23,497 bases of DNA from Wuchereria bancrofti (taxonomy: Eukaryota > Nematoda > Chromadorea > Rhabditida > Onchocercidae), in the NCBI GenBank assembly GCA_005281725.1, contig SSBO01000048.1, positions 1 to 23,497 on the forward strand, in the 5' to 3' direction. Under the pieces are notes generated by a model. That model was not told the DNA's origin. It ran no database searches and was given only the letters and a program-made list of their open reading frames with translations. Below, in pieces: positions 19,841 to 23,497 of the stretch; the stretch's first letter is position 1; each line of letters begins with the position of its first letter. The translations under genes and the position numbers were made by a program.

Positions 19841-20726
19841 CGAAAATTTTTCATAGCATGGCCGATTAAATTGGGAAAAAGCTGTGTTTTAGCCAGCACA
19901 TGCTACACTCACAGCTTGCGATACTGCTGGTGTTATAATTGGTAAACTTTTGATTTAAAAATTGTATCTGAAATATAAGCATTTCTTCAAGTAGTAGGCA
20001 ATTATGCAGTATGGCTTATGTTCATTACTTTCTGTGGGTGAAAACTTCATTGTTTTAGAAGACTCTAAGAGTGCTAAAAGAGTGTCCCAGTTTTTCAATC
20101 GTTAATGCGTTTCTTGAATTTCTTTGCTATTAATATGATATTTATGTTTTCTTGACCACTTTGTGACAGCTTTACACACTGAAGAAGTTGAAGTGATTTG
20201 CTGACAGATTAATATACAGCATGCATTTCAGGAATTCGTGTCAATTCTCATACTTTCCTGGAAATGCAAATCATTCTACTTCGAAAGTTTGCGGAAGTTC
20301 CAAGATTGACTTGGTTGATTGCTCTCTACAGTTCTGGCCTTTTTTATTTTGGTACTAATGAAAATACTGTTTCTGAATATTTGTACTGGTGAAAATTGAA
20401 CTCAAATAAACCACGTGGGGAAATATTATTCTCTTAGAAGTTTATAGGCAAAGAGAATGTAGAAAAGCTGTTACAAAAGAGAATTTTGAATGAGTTGTGC
20501 TTATTTAGCACTGAAAAAAAATAAAAAAATACCTTCTTCTTTCCGTTCTTGTTTCAATTATTTCCAGGCTTTTCCTCACATATTCTAAATTTGCTAGCAA
20601 ATTTTTGGATAGCAGTGAGTGTCGTGGAAGATTTAATTTAATTATTATTTTGGATATAGATGTAAATATATGGGTAGCAGAAGAAAATAATAATTTCTTT
20701 ATTAACAGAAGCAATAGTACAATAAC

Positions 20727-20799
20727 TTGATAGAGTTGGAATTGAACTCTCCTGGTTCTTGGTAAAAACACGCAACGCCTTTCAACAAAGGTGACCTCC
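20727..20799 (-). pseudogene. tRNA-like relic (Ser/Leu type?)
   Basis: Read on the minus strand from 20799, the sequence GGAGGTCACC, then GTTGAAAGGCGTTGCG resembles the acceptor and D region (A box) of Ser/Leu tRNAs. The B-box-like GAGTTCAATTCC follows at the right distance (20738-20748 on plus). A 7-nt TTACCAA loop closed by GTTT/GAAC could be an anticodon arm. The acceptor and T stems do not pair, so this is not a functional tRNA; a tRNA pseudogene or tRNA-derived SINE head is possible, as is chance. Confidence 0.25.
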
Positions 20800-21025
20800 T
20801 TATGCAGCAAGCAATATGCGTAAATAAAGCATATAATTTACAATAAGAGGTTGACCTACCGAAAGAGTAATCGGTCTAACAAAGAGCTGTTGAAAAAACA
20901 AGTGAGGAACTGATACCGTATGTCGCTGGAAAGCGAGAAGCTGTAAATAAATCATCTCTTTGTCCATAAATTAAGCTCGCTTTACACACATTATACTGTA
21001 TGATTTGTGAGAATTAAATGCATGT

Positions 21026-21094
21026 AATAGACTATTGTAACAAAGAAATATCTATCCTTAATAGACTGTAACAAAGAAATATGTAACAAAGATA
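21026..21094. repeat. Short tandem repeat, two and a half copies
   Basis: TAATAGACTATTGTAACAAA with GAAATAT (ends 21051) recurs without ATT at 21059-21082, and TGTAACAAAGATA at 21082-21094 is a partial third copy. It is non-coding and probably a slippage duplication. Confidence 0.7.
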
Positions 21095-23497
21095 AGAGCC
21101 GGAATAAACGAAAAACTAACGCATTTGTTAGTCTGCACATTTTGAATAAAAAATATACCTTGTGCTATGGTAATGATACGTCATCCTTCAGGTCATAATA
21201 TATTTGTTACAAGATAAATCAATAAAGACATACAACGAAGTAGATTTTCGGCTGTGTGAGTTAGCGTAACGTCATATTTTCGTTTTGCAGTAGTGATGTT
21301 TTCAAACTTTTACGAGATTTTAAGAACTGGAATATTTATTTGGAAGGTTCAAATTTGATGGGAATGTATCATTGCAGATTGTCTTTCATGATGTGACTGG
21401 CATTCACTCGTTATCTTAGTAAAAAGACTTCAGTAGATGACCGTAAAAAATGACTACAGGAAATGACAATAGAGGACCGTCATAGGGATTCCGTCATGTA
21501 ATCCTTTTTTGTTTATCAAAAAATCGTTCGCAGCACAGTTATGAAGTTTTACGTTATGGTTGCGCATAAAACGATACATATTAGATACCTTAGATGCTAC
21601 TGATAACATACCATCGGTCGGGGAAAAACTAACAAAGGAATATTCACACAGAATTCTTCACTTAAGCGACTGAATGACATTAACATTAAACGCTCGAAAT
21701 GAGTGAAAGTCATTTCTTTCCCACAAGGCTTTCAAAGATGGATGAGAATAGCAGAATTACTTGCATCTTCCTGTGCAATTAAGCAGTTATGAAATTAAGG
21801 GGAAGATCGGGCCTTCGTCTTCTCCCATATCTGATCATTTGCATATGGTCTTAGGTAATGCTGGTGTCTATTTTAGTTGATCCAACTTGATTTTTTGGAT
21901 AAAATGTTGTAATCGATTAAATCCTTTTATTTACTGCAATATACATAACAGGAAACCATGAGACAAGCATGGAACAAATTGATAATATAATAGTGCAAGC
22001 TGCAAGGAATGAGTTTATAAGAGACCGATATTTTCTGATTTGATGCTCAACAACTTCCACCTTGCTTCGTTCAACTCAATTGTCATTACAAGACCTTCGA
22101 TTACAATAATTGAAAAGCCACGAATAATGTATCATCCATCCTTTCCCCAATATTGCAGGTGTCTTATCAGTTCAATGTCATTTTACCCTGTAAAATAATA
22201 ATGATTATTTCTAATTCCGGATATATCAGCATGTGATATTTAGACTCTCAAATAATACAGCAAAGTTACAAGTCTTCCTGAACTCTTTATTATTAGAGTA
22301 AGGTCAAATCATCCTACATTTTAAGGCCACCTCCATATTCATTCAAAACTTGAACAAAAAAGAAAGCAGAAAAAGAACCTTCAATCTCATCCATTTCATC
22401 TTTTCGGTTCTTCCATCAAGAGTATTTTGCATGTAAGGATCTATACTGAAACAATTTTTTTTTATGGATTGACAAAGTTCGACTTTTAAGCCTACCACAA
22501 CTGCATAAACAAAAAAAAGGATAAGATTTCGGTCCCACTTCTTTTCAGTCTATTTCGCTTTTGCTTCCATTTTTTTGTCGGCACTTCTGCTGAAGGTTGA
22601 TAAATTGTTCTTCTCTTATAACAATTTCCAGAGGAACACTTCTCGATTTTCTTCACAAAAACTTCGAAGCATTCTAAAATATAAAAAAGATTTTGAAAAC
22701 AAAAAGTTAATAATCGATTCAAAGTCTAATTTATTTTCATCGATTTGATCGCTTTTAAACATATAATTGCAGCGTATCTTAAAGGAATAATGGGAACGAG
22801 AAAAGGAAAAGGACAAGGCATAGAGAAAGAACGAAGCTTGACTGATTTAATAACAATTTCCGGAAGTAGCATGATAATATCTAAAATTCAATAGGAGTCG
22901 AAAGAGGCACACGATCAAACACTTTGACAAAGAAAATCCACAAATCTATAACGTTTTTTGCTTTTGTCATTTTGATCAAAATTCAGTGAAAACTAGCTTA
23001 CATATAATGGAGGCATTTCTTTTATCGAGGAGAGGCGAATCGAAAAGTATGTTTCAATGGACACTGTCAACGAATTTATCAACAAGAGCTATTCCTCTCC
23101 TAAATACTAATAGAAAGGCCTAAAATAATAATAAAAAGAATTTCAGGTAGCTAGTATATTCCTTGAAACTTCAGACAGATAATAATGTTCCTTAAAAACT
23201 ACAGTGTGTACAAGAGACTTATTCAATTGCCAATCCCAGTGATAAAATATGTTTTACAACTTCAGGTTGCGCAGCTACAATGCCTTTTTTCGGTGATCTA
23301 CGCTAAAATTGATATGGAGACGATAATTTATTTTATGAAAACTTAACATGCAGTTCTACTTTGATATAACAAATTCTCTGATCATCGAACATGTCCTAAA
23401 TACTACAGAAATTAGCAGTGTTTAAAAACCGTAGAAATTAAAATTGAGCATCATTTCAGCACAAATGCATACCAAACGAAAGCCTTCAACAAATTTA

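Larger units (their letters stand above)
18769..23497. other. AT-rich stretch without recognisable gene
   Basis: Frames stay at or below about 100 codons (minus 20505-20810, minus 22492-22816) and show no family motif. Apart from the small tandem repeats and the tRNA-like relic listed separately, nothing is identified. Spliced exons of a gene lying mostly outside could be missed by eye. Confidence 0.55.

Noticed and set aside
1..23497. CRISPR array or other bacterial defence system
   Set aside because: No regularly spaced identical repeats with spacers, no bacterial gene organisation; SL1 and Bel/Pao elements indicate a nematode.

Overview
This AT-rich window (roughly 30% GC by eye) reads as nematode nuclear DNA. 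The best single clue is an exact 22-nt copy of the nematode spliced leader SL1 at 852-873, with a second 21/22 match at 8889-8910. The other recognisable content is two LTR retrotransposons of the Bel/Pao superfamily, which nematodes carry in number. A canonical SL1 argues for a chromadorean worm rather than Trichinella/Trichuris. The AT bias would suit a parasitic spirurid or filarial species, but that is inference. I see no intact cellular gene, rRNA, convincing functional tRNA, or bacterial feature.

Layout. (1) 1-~910: the 3' end of one Bel/Pao element. It has an uninterrupted end of the pol polyprotein (to 470), then a candidate 3' LTR starting at 516 with a 75-bp unit duplicated in tandem. 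Further along are a TATA-like box, SL1, and AATAAA. (2) ~911-8694: AT-rich DNA without a recognisable gene, holding a few short degenerate direct repeats. (3) 8695-9118: a duplicated ~180-bp block on both sides of an 'nn' gap; the left contig runs out just after the second SL1-like sequence. (4) ~9237-14871: a second, 5'-truncated and heavily decayed Bel/Pao element. It keeps the order gag, zinc knuckles, protease, reverse transcriptase, remnant RNase H, integrase, integrase C-terminal domain, and then a third, envelope-like reading region, with many frameshifts and stops. (5) 14506-18768: the same sequence appears three times, with a single 'n' at each join; this looks like unmerged contig ends, not biology. 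(6) 18769-23497: AT-rich DNA with no recognisable gene, a tRNA-like relic on the minus strand and small tandem repeats.

The genes do not form a cellular pathway. The units are retroelement polyproteins, whose parts (capsid/nucleocapsid, protease, RT/RNase H, integrase, envelope-like glycoprotein) work together in element replication. The second copy cannot be functional as it stands. The most interesting signal is SL1 lying between a TATA-like box and the poly(A) signal of an LTR, exactly where the R region of the element's RNA should begin. The main caution is that all three N positions are flanked by duplicated sequence, so about 2.5-2.8 kb of the window is probably assembly redundancy.
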